The position numbers and the translations under genes are program-made. Below, in pieces: positions 35,331 to 44,017 of a stretch of 64,000 nucleotides of DNA (position 1 is the first letter of the stretch; each line of letters opens with the position of its first letter). Where the stretch lies: contig NZ_JAAVUP010000003.1 in assembly GCF_012163135.1 (NCBI RefSeq), positions 152,283 through 216,282 of the forward strand, read 5' to 3'. The stretch comes from Neoroseomonas oryzicola (GTDB taxonomy: Bacteria > Pseudomonadota > Alphaproteobacteria > Acetobacterales > Acetobacteraceae). Under the pieces are notes generated by a model. That model was not told the origin of the DNA. It saw only the letters and a program-made list of their open reading frames with translations, and searched no databases.

Positions 35331-35372
35331 CCAGGGAAGGGAGGGGGGTTCGGGGGAGGTTCTCCTCCCCCG
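35330..35372. repeat. Hairpin repeat, copy 2 (9-bp stem)
   Basis: Begins at the last base of the mnmE stop. Stem CGGGGGAGG (35351-35359), loop TTCT, CCTCCCCCG (35364-35372). The preceding CCAGGGAAGGGAGGGGGGTT closely matches the copy at 8894-8934. It stands between two co-oriented genes, so it may be an attenuator rather than a full terminator. Confidence 0.55.
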
Positions 35373-35401
35373 CGCTGCCGGCTTGCCCTATATCGCCGCC
35401 C

Positions 35402-37270
35402 ATGGATGGGATTTTCGACGTCATCGTCATCGGCGGCGGCCATGCCGGCGCCGAGGCCGCGGCTGCCGCCGCGCGTTGCGGCGCGCGCACCCTGCTGCTG
35501 ACGCACAAGGTCGAGACGCTGGGCGAGATGTCCTGCAACCCAGCCATCGGCGGCGTGGGCAAGGGCCATCTGGTGCGGGAGGTCGATGCCCTGGACGGGA
35601 TCATGGCCCGCGCGGCGGATGCGGCGGCCATCCATGTGAAGATGCTGAACCGGTCGAAGGGCCCGGCCGTGCGTGGTCCGCGGGTCCAGGCCGACCGCGC
35701 GCTCTACCGCCAAGCCGTCCGCGGCCTGCTGGAGGCCCAGCCCGGCCTGACCATCCTCGCCGCCGCCGCCGAGGGCCTCGAGACCGCCCCGGATGGCGGC
35801 ATCGCCGCCGTGCTGACCGGCGACGGCCGCCGCTTCGCCTGCGGCGCCGTCGTGGTCACGACCGGCACCTTCCTGCGCGGCGAGATCCATATCGGGGAGA
35901 AGCGCATCCCCGCCGGCCGGGTCGGCGACGCGCCCGCGATCGGCCTCGCGCTGGCCTTCGAACGGCTGGGGCTGCCACTCGCGCGGCTCAAGACCGGGAC
36001 CCCGCCGCGCCTCGACGGCCGGACCATCGACTGGGACGCGCTCGAAGCCCAGCCCGGCGACGACGACCCCGAGCCGATGTCCTGGATGACCGAGCGGATC
36101 ACCAACCGCCAGGTCGCCTGCGGCATCACCGCCACCACGCCCGAGACCCACGCCCTGATCCGGGCGAACCTGCACCAGAGCGCCGTGTATGGCGGGCGCA
36201 TCCAGGGGGTCGGACCGCGCTACTGCCCGTCCATCGAGGACAAGGTCGTCCGGTTCGCGGAGCGGGAGCGCCACCAGATCTTCCTGGAGCCCGAGGGGCT
36301 GGATGACGACACCGTCTATCCGAACGGCATCTCGACCAGCCTGCCCGAGGACGTGCAGGCGGTGATGATCGCCTCCATCCCGGGCCTGGGCCGGGCGCGG
36401 ATCCTGCGCCCCGGCTACGCCATCGAATACGACCATGTCGACCCGCGGGCGTTGACCCCGGCGCTCGAGGTCCGGGCCGTGCCGCGGCTCTTCCTCGCCG
36501 GCCAGATCAACGGGACCACGGGCTACGAGGAAGCCGCCGCCCAGGGGCTGATGGCCGGCCTCAATGCGGCCGCGCGGGCCGGCGGGGCGACCCCGGACCG
36601 CGTGCTGACGCGCTCCGAGGCTTATGTCGGCGTCCTGGTGGACGACCTGGTCCTGCACGGCGTGTCCGAGCCCTACCGCATGCTGACCGCCCGCGCCGAG
36701 CACCGCCTGGTGCTGCGCGCCGACAATGCCGGGCTGCGCCTGACGGAGAAGGGCATCGCCTGGGGGTGCGTCGGCCCCGAGCGCGCCGCCCGCCACCGCG
36801 CGTTCGCGGCTTCCCTCGCGGACGCCCTCGCCCGTGCCCGCGATGACGGTGCGACACCGTCGGCGCTGGCCGCCGCCGGTGTCGCCGTGAACCAGGACGG
36901 TCGCCGCCGCAACGTGCTGGAGGTCCTGGCCCTGCCCGGCGCCGACCCGGCCCGCATCGATGCCGCCTTTCCCTGGCTGCGCGACCTTGCCCCCGCGCTC
37001 CGCGCGCAGCTCGAGGCCGAAGCCCTTTACGCCCCTTATCTCCGCCGCCAGGAAGCCGAGATGCGCCTGCTGGAGCGCGAGGAGCGCACTCGCATCCCCG
37101 ACGACCTCGACTTCGGCGCCGTCCCGGGCCTGTCCTCCGAGATGCGCCAGCGCCTGACCGCCGCGCGCCCCGCCACCCTCGGTTCCGCTGGCCGTCTGCC
37201 CGGCGTCACCCCGGCGGCCATCGCAGCGCTGGCCGTCGCCCTCCGGCGCGAGGCGGTACGTTCCACGTGA
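35402..37270 (+). CDS. mnmG: tRNA uridine-5-carboxymethylaminomethyl modification enzyme MnmG
   Basis: 622 residues, FAD-dependent partner of MnmE. The N-terminal FAD motif is [21 protein letters not shown] (residues 7-27), followed by the GidA signature [24 protein letters not shown] near residue 43, the second signature around [15 protein letters not shown] near residue 281, [11 protein letters not shown] near residue 370, and the C-terminal helical domain ending [10 protein letters not shown]. Its stop overlaps the rsmG GTG (GTGA). The block mnmE-mnmG-rsmG-parA-parB is the usual one in alphaproteobacteria. Confidence 0.96.
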   Translation: MDGIFDVIVIGGGHAGAEAAAAAARCGARTLLLTHKVETLGEMSCNPAIGGVGKGHLVREVDALDGIMARAADAAAIHVKMLNRSKGPAVRGPRVQADRALYRQAVRGLLEAQPGLTILAAAAEGLETAPDGGIAAVLTGDGRRFACGAVVVTTGTFLRGEIHIGEKRIPAGRVGDAPAIGLALAFERLGLPLARLKTGTPPRLDGRTIDWDALEAQPGDDDPEPMSWMTERITNRQVACGITATTPETHALIRANLHQSAVYGGRIQGVGPRYCPSIEDKVVRFAERERHQIFLEPEGLDDDTVYPNGISTSLPEDVQAVMIASIPGLGRARILRPGYAIEYDHVDPRALTPALEVRAVPRLFLAGQINGTTGYEEAAAQGLMAGLNAAARAGGATPDRVLTRSEAYVGVLVDDLVLHGVSEPYRMLTARAEHRLVLRADNAGLRLTEKGIAWGCVGPERAARHRAFAASLADALARARDDGATPSALAAAGVAVNQDGRRRNVLEVLALPGADPARIDAAFPWLRDLAPALRAQLEAEALYAPYLRRQEAEMRLLEREERTRIPDDLDFGAVPGLSSEMRQRLTAARPATLGSAGRLPGVTPAAIAALAVALRREAVRST

Positions 37271-37274
37271 AACA
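37259..37274. other. parS: parS-like centromere site 2
   Basis: CGTTCCACGTGAAACA has the core GTTCCACGTGAAAC, the reverse complement of the core of site 1 at 33989-34004, and differs from the consensus parS TGTTTCACGTGAAACA at two positions. It overlaps the mnmG stop and the GTG start of rsmG, so the site lies inside coding sequence. Confidence 0.78.
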
Positions 37275-37875
37275 TCCAGTTCCGCCCCTCGCAGCCGACC
37301 CCGACCGGGACGCCCGCCTCGCCGCCTATCGAGACCTGCTGCTGCGCTGGAACGCGACCATCAACCTGGTCAGCGCCCGCACCGCCACCGAGGTCGACAG
37401 CCGCCACATCGCCGACAGCCTGCAACTGGTGCCGCTGCTGCCGACGGAAGGCCCGATCGCCGACCTTGGTTCCGGCGGCGGACTGCCCGGCATCGTCATC
37501 GCCGCCGCCCTGCCGGACCGCGAGATCCACCTGGTCGAATCCGACCGTCGCAAGGCCGCCTTCCTGATCGAGGCCGCCGGCACGCTCGGCCTGAAGCAGG
37601 TGAAGATCCACGCCACGCGAATCGAGGCCGCGACCCTCCCGCCGCTCGCTGCCATCACCGCCCGCGCGCTTGCCCCGCTCGATGCGCTGCTGGCCCATGC
37701 GGCGCGATTCCTCGCACCCGGCGGCATCGCGGTCTTCCCCAAGGGCCGCGCCGCCGAGCAGGAGTTGACGAGCGCGTCCGCACACTGGCACTTCACGACG
37801 GAGCGGTTCACGAGCCGCACGGACCCCGAGGCCACCATCCTTCGCCTGAGCGAGATCCGCCGTGCCGGTGACTGA
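37267..37875 (+). CDS. rsmG: 16S rRNA (guanine-N7) methyltransferase RsmG
   Basis: 202 residues, GTG start within parS site 2. Methylates G527 of 16S rRNA with SAM. Visible: [22 protein letters not shown] near residue 33, the SAM motif [16 protein letters not shown] near residue 65, [13 protein letters not shown] near residue 88 and [13 protein letters not shown] near residue 130. It overlaps the parA start by about 14 bases if the first GTG of parA is used. Confidence 0.93.
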   Translation: MKHPVPPLAADPDRDARLAAYRDLLLRWNATINLVSARTATEVDSRHIADSLQLVPLLPTEGPIADLGSGGGLPGIVIAAALPDREIHLVESDRRKAAFLIEAAGTLGLKQVKIHATRIEAATLPPLAAITARALAPLDALLAHAARFLAPGGIAVFPKGRAAEQELTSASAHWHFTTERFTSRTDPEATILRLSEIRRAGD

Positions 37876-38674
37876 CCGTCCCCATCTCCGCATCATCGCC
37901 CTGGCCAACCAGAAGGGCGGCGTCGGCAAGACCACCACCGCCATCAACCTCGCCACGGCCCTCGCAACGAAGCGCAAGGTGCTGCTGATCGACATGGACC
38001 CGCAGGGCAACGCCTCGACCGGCCTCGGCGTGCCCCGCCAGGACCGCGGCGCCGGCTCCTACGCGCTGCTGACCGGCGAGAAGCCCCTGCACGACCTGCT
38101 GCGCCCGACCAAGATCCCGAATCTCACCCTGCTGCCCGCCGACCCCGAGCTCGCCGGCGCCGAGATCGAGCTCGTCGGCCTCGAGAACCGCGAACGGCGG
38201 CTGCGGGATGCGCTCGAGGCCCAGGCCGAGGCGCTGGCCGGCACCGAGATCATCCTGATCGACTGCCCGCCCTCGCTCGGCCTGCTGACGCTCAACGCCC
38301 TCGTCGCGTCGCATTCGGTGCTCGTCCCACTGCAGACGGAATTCTTCGCCCTCGAAGGCGTCTCCCAGATCACCCGCACGGTCGAACGCGTCCGCCGCGG
38401 CCTCAACCCGGCGCTCGAGCTCGAAGGCATCGTCCTGACGATGTTCGACAAGCGCAACAACCTGTCCGAGCTCGTCGCCGCCGACGTTCGCGCCTTCTTC
38501 GGGGACAAGGTCTATTCGACCATCATCCCCCGCAATGTCCGCATCAGCGAGGCGCCGTCCCACGGTCTGCCGGTCATCCTCTACGATCACCGCTCGGCCG
38601 GCGCGCAGGCCTATGTCAGCCTCGCCGCCGAGCTCCTGAAGCGCGAACGCAAGGCGAGGAAGTCCGCCGCATGA
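37862..38674 (+). CDS. parA: Chromosome-partitioning ATPase ParA
   Basis: 270 residues. The deviant Walker A motif NQKGGVGKTTTAINLATAL is at residues about 17-35, Walker A' ending in IDMDPQGNASTGLG near residue 42, and Walker B ILIDCPPSLGLLT near residue 132. Short, so of the chromosomal type without an N-terminal HTH. Drives movement of ParB-parS complexes after replication. Starts at GTG (two in-frame GTGs six bases apart). Overlaps parB by four bases (ATGA). Confidence 0.95.
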   Translation: MPVTDRPHLRIIALANQKGGVGKTTTAINLATALATKRKVLLIDMDPQGNASTGLGVPRQDRGAGSYALLTGEKPLHDLLRPTKIPNLTLLPADPELAGAEIELVGLENRERRLRDALEAQAEALAGTEIILIDCPPSLGLLTLNALVASHSVLVPLQTEFFALEGVSQITRTVERVRRGLNPALELEGIVLTMFDKRNNLSELVAADVRAFFGDKVYSTIIPRNVRISEAPSHGLPVILYDHRSAGAQAYVSLAAELLKRERKARKSAA

Positions 38675-39528
38675 AGAAGCCCGCGCGCCTCGGCATGGGG
38701 CTCTCCGCCCTGATGGGCGATGCCGCCGCCCCGCCCGCCGCACCCTCCGGCGCGCCGCGCACCCTGCCGGTCGAATCCCTCGAACCGAGCCCCTTCCAGG
38801 CCCGCTCGACGCCCGATCCCTCCGCGCTTGCCGAGCTCGCCGCCTCGATCAAGGAACACGGCATCCTCCAGCCGATCCTGGTGCGGCCCAAGCCCGGCAC
38901 CGCGGGCAAGTTCCAGATCCTCGGCGGCGAACGCCGCTGGCGCGCCGCACAGCAGGCGAAGCTGCATGACGTCCCGGTCGTCATCCGCGACCTCGACGAC
39001 CGCGCGGCCATGGCCGCGGGCCTGGTCGAGAACCTCCAGCGCGAGGACCTCAACGCGCTCGAGGAAGCCGAGGGCTACCAGCGCCTGATGGGCGAGTTCG
39101 GCCTCAAGCAGGAGAGCCTCGGCCAGGCGGTCGGCAAGTCGCGCAGCCATGTCGCGAACACGCTGCGCCTTCTGAACCTGCCGCCCAAGGTGCGCGACAT
39201 GCTGCGCGGCGGCACGCTCTCGGCCGGTCATGCCCGCGCGCTGCTCGGCGCGCAGGACCCCGAGCGCCTCGCCGCCCTGGTCGCGGTGAAGGGCCTCTCG
39301 GTCCGCCAAACGGAGGCGCTCGCCGCCGCCGCCCCGCGCGACCCCGCCGCCCGCCGCGGCGCGAAGCCGGATGCGGACACGGCCGCGCTGGAACGGCGGC
39401 TGACGGAACGGCTTGGGCTCAAGGTCGGGATCAAGGCGGCGGGGAAGGGCGGCAGCCTCACGATTTCCTATCGCGACCTCGATCAGCTCGACGGGTTGCT
39501 CAGGCTGCTCGATCCGGACATGGCGTAG
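38671..39528 (+). CDS. parB: Chromosome-partitioning protein ParB
   Basis: 285 residues. Binds parS, spreads on DNA and hydrolyses CTP. The N-terminal domain contains VESLEPSPFQAR, KEHGILQPILVR, the arginine patch GGERRWRAAQ near residue 88 and VENLQREDLNALEEAEGYQRL near residue 117. A central HTH follows (LKQESLGQAVGKSRSHVANTLRLLNLP, near residue 150, and LSAGHARALLG). The C-terminal dimerisation domain ends LDGLLRLLDPDMA. It is last in the block and followed by a cluster of hairpins. Confidence 0.95.
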   Translation: MKKPARLGMGLSALMGDAAAPPAAPSGAPRTLPVESLEPSPFQARSTPDPSALAELAASIKEHGILQPILVRPKPGTAGKFQILGGERRWRAAQQAKLHDVPVVIRDLDDRAAMAAGLVENLQREDLNALEEAEGYQRLMGEFGLKQESLGQAVGKSRSHVANTLRLLNLPPKVRDMLRGGTLSAGHARALLGAQDPERLAALVAVKGLSVRQTEALAAAAPRDPAARRGAKPDADTAALERRLTERLGLKVGIKAAGKGGSLTISYRDLDQLDGLLRLLDPDMA

Positions 39529-39530
39529 GC

Positions 39531-39661
39531 CGAGGGGGCGCCGCCCCCTCGAACTCCCCCGCCAGGAAACTCAGTTTCCTGGACCTTCGACCAGGTATCG
39601 GTTTCCAAAGGCCTCCGGGCCTTTGGCGGGGTGAGCCCGAGAGGGGCGGCGCCCCTCTCGG
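39531..39661. repeat. Structured intergenic repeat, copy B (four hairpins)
   Basis: Four perfect hairpins between the convergent parB and HIT genes: 39531-39551 (9-bp stem, loop GCC), 39562-39582 (CCAGGAAAC / GTTTCCTGG), 39605-39626 (CCAAAGGCC / GGCCTTTGG) and 39637-39661 (11-bp stem, loop GGC). The outer two share the GGGGC-GGC/GCC-GCCCC core seen in copies A and C. The spacers CTCCCCCGCC and GGCGGGGTG are reverse complements apart from one or two bases, so this looks like two units in opposite orientation. A strong bidirectional terminator is likely. Confidence 0.8.
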
Positions 39662-39668
39662 TCCCGCC

Positions 39669-40055
39669 TCATTCGCCCGCGCGCGGCACCATCCGGCCCA
39701 GCGGCCGCCCGCCGAACAGGTGCACGTGGTAGTGGGGCACTTCCTGCCCGCCATGCGCGCCCATGTTCATCAGTACGCGGTAGCCCGGCTCCTCGAGCCC
39801 GAGATCCTTCGCCACCTTCGCCACTGCGCGCCAGAAACCGGCGATCTCCTCGGGGCTCGCCTGCGCCGCGAAGTCGGCGACCGAGACGTAGCGCCCCTTC
39901 GGGATCACCAGCACATGCACCGGCGCCTGCGGCGCGATGTCGTGGAAGGCGAGCGCGTGATCGTCCTCATGCACCTTCTTGGCCGGGATCTCCCCGCGAA
40001 GGATGCGGGCGAAGATGTTGCCGTCGTCATAGGGGGGCAGGCCGGACACGGGCAT
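39669..40055 (-). CDS. HIT family nucleotide hydrolase/transferase
   Basis: 128 residues. The HIT motif HYHVHLFGG near residue 110 carries the histidine triad, and the N-terminal part has NIFARILRGEIPAKKVHEDDHALAFHDIAPQAPVHVLVIPKG, characteristic of HinT-like (Hint) proteins, which hydrolyse purine nucleoside phosphoramidates. AAGGAGACCGCC gives the chosen ATG a strong ribosome site. It is convergent with parB and divergent from the TetR gene. Confidence 0.93.
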   Translation of the reverse strand: MPVSGLPPYDDGNIFARILRGEIPAKKVHEDDHALAFHDIAPQAPVHVLVIPKGRYVSVADFAAQASPEEIAGFWRAVAKVAKDLGLEEPGYRVLMNMGAHGGQEVPHYHVHLFGGRPLGRMVPRAGE

Positions 40056-40146
40056 GGCGGTCTCCTTGGGCATCGAGGCCCGCATCCTCCGCCTCCGCGG
40101 CCGTCGCGCAAGGCCAGGACGATTCCGCTTGCGCCTGCGATGCCTT

Positions 40147-40175
40147 TTCGAATAACTCTTCGTTATTCGAATAAC
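40147..40175. promoter_or_regulatory. Putative TetR operator
   Basis: An inverted repeat TTCGAATAAC (40147-40156) with GTTATTCGAA (40162-40171) overlaps a perfect 14-base palindrome GTTATTCGAATAAC (40162-40175). The site is AT-rich in a GC-rich context and lies 14 bases before the ATG of the TetR gene, as expected for autorepression. Confidence 0.75.
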
Positions 40176-40189
40176 AGCGTGTATCTCCA

Positions 40190-40804
40190 ATGTCCGCCGA
40201 CACCCAGGTCCGCCCCTATCGCCAGGTCGCCCGCGCCGCCGCCACCGAGGAGACGCGCCGGCGCATCGTCGCCGCCTTCGCGGCGGCGCTCGAACGGCTC
40301 TGGCTGGACGAGATCACGCTGGACGACGTCGCAGCCGCCGCCGGGACCACGCGCCAGACCGTGATCCGCCTGTTCGGCGGCAAGGACGGGTTGCTCGCCG
40401 CCGTGGCCGAACGGATGAGCGAGGAGGTAGCGCGTCGCCGCGCCCTGCCGCGCGCTGCGACGCCGCCGGCGATCGCGCGCGCGATCGTCGAGGACTACGA
40501 AGCGAGCGGCGACATGGTCGCCCGGCTGCTGGCGCAGGAAGGCCGGCATCCGGCACTCGGCACCGTCCTTGCGCGCGGCCGCCGCGGGCACCGGGCCTGG
40601 GTCACGGAGGTTTTCGCCGCACCGCTCGCCGCCGCGCCGCAGGCGGCGCGGGAGGCGCTGGTCGACCGGCTCGTCCTCGCCACCGACGTCTACAGCTGGA
40701 AGCTGCTCCGCCGCGACATGGGCCGCAGCCGGTCCGCCACCGAAGCGGCCGTCGCCGACCTCATCGCGGCCATCCTGGCCGAATGGAGTGCCCATCATGG
40801 CTGA
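40190..40804 (+). CDS. TetR family transcriptional regulator
   Basis: 204 residues. The N-terminal HTH comprises TRRRIVAAFAAALERLWLDEITLDDVAAAAGTTRQTVIRLFGGKDGLLAAV (residues about 20-70), the TetR_N signature. The C-terminal ligand-binding domain is helical and degenerate relative to known subfamilies. A perfect palindrome upstream probably binds it. Its stop overlaps the glycosyltransferase start by eight bases, so it likely controls that gene. No ribosome site of note precedes the ATG. Confidence 0.92.
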   Translation: MSADTQVRPYRQVARAAATEETRRRIVAAFAAALERLWLDEITLDDVAAAAGTTRQTVIRLFGGKDGLLAAVAERMSEEVARRRALPRAATPPAIARAIVEDYEASGDMVARLLAQEGRHPALGTVLARGRRGHRAWVTEVFAAPLAAAPQAAREALVDRLVLATDVYSWKLLRRDMGRSRSATEAAVADLIAAILAEWSAHHG

Positions 40805-42080
40805 ATTCCTGGTCACGACCTTCGAGGGCGGCGGCAACGTGCCGCCGGTGCTCGGCATGATCCGCCGGCTGGTCGCGCGCGGGCATCGCGTGCGCCTCCT
40901 CTCCGACGCGGTGCTGCGCGAGGAGGCGGAGGCCGCCGGCGCATCCTTCCGCGCCTGGACCACGGCGCCGAGCCGGCCGGACCGCCGGCCGGAGAGCGAT
41001 CCGCTCGAGGACTGGGCAGCGACGGAGCCAGGCGGCGGCCTGCTGCGCCTGCTCGACCGGATGACCATCGGGCCGGCCGCCGCGCATGCCGCCGACACGC
41101 TGGCGGAGCTGCGCCGCGCGCCGGCCGATGCGTTGGTGTGCAGCGACCTGATGTTCGGACCGACCATCGGCGCCGAGGCGGCCGGCGTGCCCTTCGCGAC
41201 CTTCGCCAGCAATATCGCCGTCGTGCCGATCGAAGGTATCCCTCCGCGCGGGCCGGGCCTGGCGCCGCCCGCGACGGAGGCGGAACGGGAGCTTGCCGCC
41301 GGCGTCGCCGCGTGGTTCCACACGATGCTCGACGAGCGCCTGCCGGTGCTGAACGCCGCGCGCGCAACGGTCGGGCTCGCCCCGCTCGCCGAGACGATCG
41401 AGCAGCCGCGACGCGCGGCGATGACGCTCCTCGCCACCAGCACCGCCTTCGACTTTCCCGCGACCTCGCTCCCGCCCGGGCTGCGCTATGTCGGGCCGCT
41501 GCTCGACGCGCCGGACTGGGCGGCGGCATGGGAGTCGCCCTGGGATGCGCAGGACGCGCGGCCGCTGGTGCTGGTCGCGCTGAGCACGACCTTCCAGGAC
41601 CAGGTCGGGACGATCCAGCGCCTGCTGGATGCGATGGAAAGCCTCGCCGTGCGCGCGGTCGTCACGCTCGGCCCGGCGCTGGACGGCGTTGCGCTGCGCG
41701 TGCCGGGCAATGCGCATGTCGTCGCCAGCGCCTCCCACGACGCGCTGATGCGCGAGGCGGCGCTGGTGGTGACGCATTGCGGGCATGGCACGGTGATGCG
41801 CGCGCTGGCGCATCGGCGGCCGATGCTGTGCCTGCCGATGGGCCGCGACCAGAACGACAATGCGGCGCGCGTTGCCGCACGCGGCGCGGGGATCCGCCTC
41901 GCGCCCGATGCGGATGCCGCGGCGCTGCGCGATGCGATCGCGACGCTGCTGGCCGACCCTTGCTATGCGGCCGCCGCCGCCGCCCTCGGCACCGCCATTG
42001 CCGCGACGACGCGCGAGGAAGCGCTGGTCGAGGCGCTGGAGGAACTCGTCGCCGGGCCGGCCTGCCGCCACGCGGCGTGA
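40797..42080 (+). CDS. Glycosyltransferase, UDP-glycosyltransferase/MGT-like (GT-B fold)
   Basis: 427 residues. The N-terminal part has FEGGGNVPPVLGMIRRLVARGHRVRLLSD, the acceptor domain of GT1-type enzymes. The C-terminal nucleotide-sugar domain has VLVALSTTFQDQ near residue 257, followed by VVTHCGHGTVMRALAHRRPMLCLPMGRDQNDNAARVAARGAG near residue 323, matching the family signature, with CGHGT in place of the usual GGxGT. Such enzymes glycosylate small molecules such as macrolides or flavonoids, here perhaps a toxic compound sensed by the TetR partner. Cytosolic. Confidence 0.9.
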   Translation: MAEFLVTTFEGGGNVPPVLGMIRRLVARGHRVRLLSDAVLREEAEAAGASFRAWTTAPSRPDRRPESDPLEDWAATEPGGGLLRLLDRMTIGPAAAHAADTLAELRRAPADALVCSDLMFGPTIGAEAAGVPFATFASNIAVVPIEGIPPRGPGLAPPATEAERELAAGVAAWFHTMLDERLPVLNAARATVGLAPLAETIEQPRRAAMTLLATSTAFDFPATSLPPGLRYVGPLLDAPDWAAAWESPWDAQDARPLVLVALSTTFQDQVGTIQRLLDAMESLAVRAVVTLGPALDGVALRVPGNAHVVASASHDALMREAALVVTHCGHGTVMRALAHRRPMLCLPMGRDQNDNAARVAARGAGIRLAPDADAAALRDAIATLLADPCYAAAAAALGTAIAATTREEALVEALEELVAGPACRHAA

Positions 42081-42123
42081 CGCGGCCGAAGGGGTATCGA
42101 AGGTGCGCCGCCCGGCGCGGCGG

Positions 42124-42693
42124 TCACGGCAGCTTGGTGGTGCCCGCCGCGCGGATGATGCCCTGCGGGCGCGCGGCCTTCTCGGCGATGCCCGAGATGC
42201 CCTGCCGCCGCGCGAGCTCGGCCCAGACCTCCTGCGGGCGGATGCCCGCATCCACCCAGACGACGACCAGGTGGTAGAGCAGGTCCGCGCTCTCGAGCAC
42301 CGTGGCCGGGCGGTTGCCGGTCGCGGCCTCGATCACGCATTCCACCGCTTCCTCGCCGAGCTTCTGGGCGACCTTGGCGGTGCCGCGGGCGATCAGGCGG
42401 GCGGAATGCGAGGCCATGGTGTCGCCCGCGTTCCGACGGTCCTCCACCACCTGCCACAGGCGATCGAGGATCGCGGCGTCCGCACCTTCGATCGAGGGCA
42501 TCAGCGGGGCGAGCAGGCGCTTGTCGGCCTTCTTCACCGGCTTGGGCAGCTTGGCCTTGGCCGCGGCCTTGGTTGCGCGCACCACCGCGGGCACCGGCAC
42601 CTTCACCTTCTTCTTGGCCGCGACCTTCTTCTTCGGCGCCGCCTTCTTGGGCGCGACCTTCTTCGTGACCTTCTTCTTCGTAGCCTTGGCCAT
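42124..42693 (-). CDS. hisE: Phosphoribosyl-ATP pyrophosphatase with lysine-rich N-terminal extension
   Basis: 189 residues, against about 105 for a normal HisE. Residues about 60-189 are the HisE domain, hydrolysing PR-ATP in histidine synthesis: [22 protein letters not shown] near residue 108 and [18 protein letters not shown] near residue 134, with the acidic metal ligands. The first 58 residues contain about 22 lysines in KKK/PKK/AAAK patterns like histone H1 or AlgP-type tails. The ATG lies five bases after hisF, and no internal ATG gives a better start. The extension could bind nucleic acid. Confidence 0.9.
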   Translation of the reverse strand: MAKATKKKVTKKVAPKKAAPKKKVAAKKKVKVPVPAVVRATKAAAKAKLPKPVKKADKRLLAPLMPSIEGADAAILDRLWQVVEDRRNAGDTMASHSARLIARGTAKVAQKLGEEAVECVIEAATGNRPATVLESADLLYHLVVVWVDAGIRPQEVWAELARRQGISGIAEKAARPQGIIRAAGTTKLP

Positions 42694-42698
42694 GCAGC

Positions 42699-43475
42699 CT
42701 ACTCCCCGGCCTTCGGGGCGCGGCGCACCGGCAGCCCCGCCGCGGCGAGCGCGGCCTTGGCGTCGGCGATGCTGAATTCCCCGTAGTGGAACACGCTGGC
42801 GGCGAGCAGGCCGGTCGCCCCGGCCTTCGCGCCTTCGACGAAATGCTCCGGTGCGCCCACGCCGCCAGAGGCGACGATGGGCAGGCGGATCGCGGCGCGG
42901 ACCGCGCGCGTCAGCGGCAGGTCGAAGCCCTGCTTGGTGCCGTCGCGGTCCATCGAGGTCAGCAGGATCTCACCGGCGCCGAGCGCCTGCACCTGCTTCG
43001 CCCATTCCACCGCGTCGATGCCGGTGCCGCGGCGCCCGCCATGGGTGAAGACCTCCCAGCCCTCGCCGCTCGCCTTCCTCCGCGCGTCGATGGCGACGAC
43101 GATCGCCTGGCTGCCGAAGGCCTCGGCGCAGCGGCGCACCAGGTCGGGATCGGCGACCGCGGCCGAATTGATCGAGACCTTGTCCGCGCCGGCCAGCAGC
43201 AGCCGCCGCGCATCCTCCACGCTCCGCACGCCGCCGCCGACGGTCAGCGGAATGAAGACCTCGGCCGCCGTGCGGGAGACGACGTCGAGGATGGTGTCCC
43301 GGTTCTCGTGGCTGGCGGTGATGTCGAGGAAGGTGACCTCGTCCGCGCCCTCGGCGTCATAGGCGCGCGCCTGCTCCACCGGGTCCCCGGCGTCGCGCAG
43401 TTCGACGAAGTTCACGCCCTTCACGACGCGGCCGTCCTTCACGTCGAGGCAGGGGATGACACGGAGGGCGAGCAC
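42699..43475 (-). CDS. hisF: Imidazole glycerol phosphate synthase, cyclase subunit HisF
   Basis: 258 residues, GTG start. TIM barrel: [19 protein letters not shown] at the N-terminus with the catalytic Asp11, [10 protein letters not shown] near residue 47, VPLTVGGG-type loop [19 protein letters not shown] near residue 77, INSAA near residue 103, VVAIDARR near residue 127 with the second catalytic Asp, [15 protein letters not shown] near residue 172, and IVASGGVG near residue 202. Forms a complex with HisH, which is not in this window. Overlaps nothing; hisE follows after five bases. Confidence 0.96.
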   Translation of the reverse strand: MLALRVIPCLDVKDGRVVKGVNFVELRDAGDPVEQARAYDAEGADEVTFLDITASHENRDTILDVVSRTAAEVFIPLTVGGGVRSVEDARRLLLAGADKVSINSAAVADPDLVRRCAEAFGSQAIVVAIDARRKASGEGWEVFTHGGRRGTGIDAVEWAKQVQALGAGEILLTSMDRDGTKQGFDLPLTRAVRAAIRLPIVASGGVGAPEHFVEGAKAGATGLLAASVFHYGEFSIADAKAALAAAGLPVRRAPKAGE

Positions 43476-43602
43476 CGGACCGGATGACCTTTCTGCTTGT
43501 GCGCGCTTCGGCGCGATGTGCGCCGCAACACTGGAAACAGGAGCGAGTGAGGCGGAATGATGCGCCGGTCAAGTAAAGCCTTGTGCCCGGAGGGCAGGTC
43601 AG

Positions 43603-44007
43603 ATGCGCGGATATGGCGTGGTCGAGGACGGCTTCACCTTCACCGAGGAGGAGATCGCTCGCGGCAGCCCCCGCTTCTGGTGGGGCCCCCGCAAGCGCGC
43701 GGCCTATGACCGGGTGCTCGCCCGGCGCGGCCAGTCCCGGCGGGACGAGCGCGACGACGACCGCGAGGACAGCAGCGGGTCGAGCGACACGTCCTCGGGC
43801 AGCAGCGGGTCCGCGGGGGCCGCGGCCGGGGCCGCCTATGTCGTCATGACGCAGGAGGAGAAGCGGACCGAAAGCGGCTCCTCCTGGTCGTCCTGGTTCA
43901 GCGGCGGGTCGGACGGCGGGAGCGGATCGTCCGACAGCGGCAGCAGCAGCGGATCCTCGGACAGCGGGGGCGGTTCCTCCGACAGCGGCGGGGGCAGTTC
44001 GGAGTAG
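43603..44007 (+). CDS. Ser/Gly-rich low-complexity protein, 134 aa
   Basis: Unrecognised. GGAGGG at good spacing precedes the ATG. Residues 1-55 form a charged segment (FTFTEEEIARGSPRFWWGPRKRAAYDRVLARRG). From residue 56 on it is a low-complexity run of Ser, Gly and Asp with short hydrophobic insert AAAGAAYVVM and SSWSSWFSGG; the last 40 residues are almost only S, G and D. No signal peptide or membrane helix. The sequence is probably disordered. It sits between hisF and doxX on the opposite strand. Confidence 0.6.
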   Translation: MRGYGVVEDGFTFTEEEIARGSPRFWWGPRKRAAYDRVLARRGQSRRDERDDDREDSSGSSDTSSGSSGSAGAAAGAAYVVMTQEEKRTESGSSWSSWFSGGSDGGSGSSDSGSSSGSSDSGGGSSDSGGGSSE

Positions 44008-44017
44008 CCGCCGCGAG

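Noticed and set aside
34475-36796. A 773-codon open frame on the minus strand opposite mnmE and mnmG
   Set aside because: It mirrors two strongly recognised plus-strand genes and shows no motif of its own.
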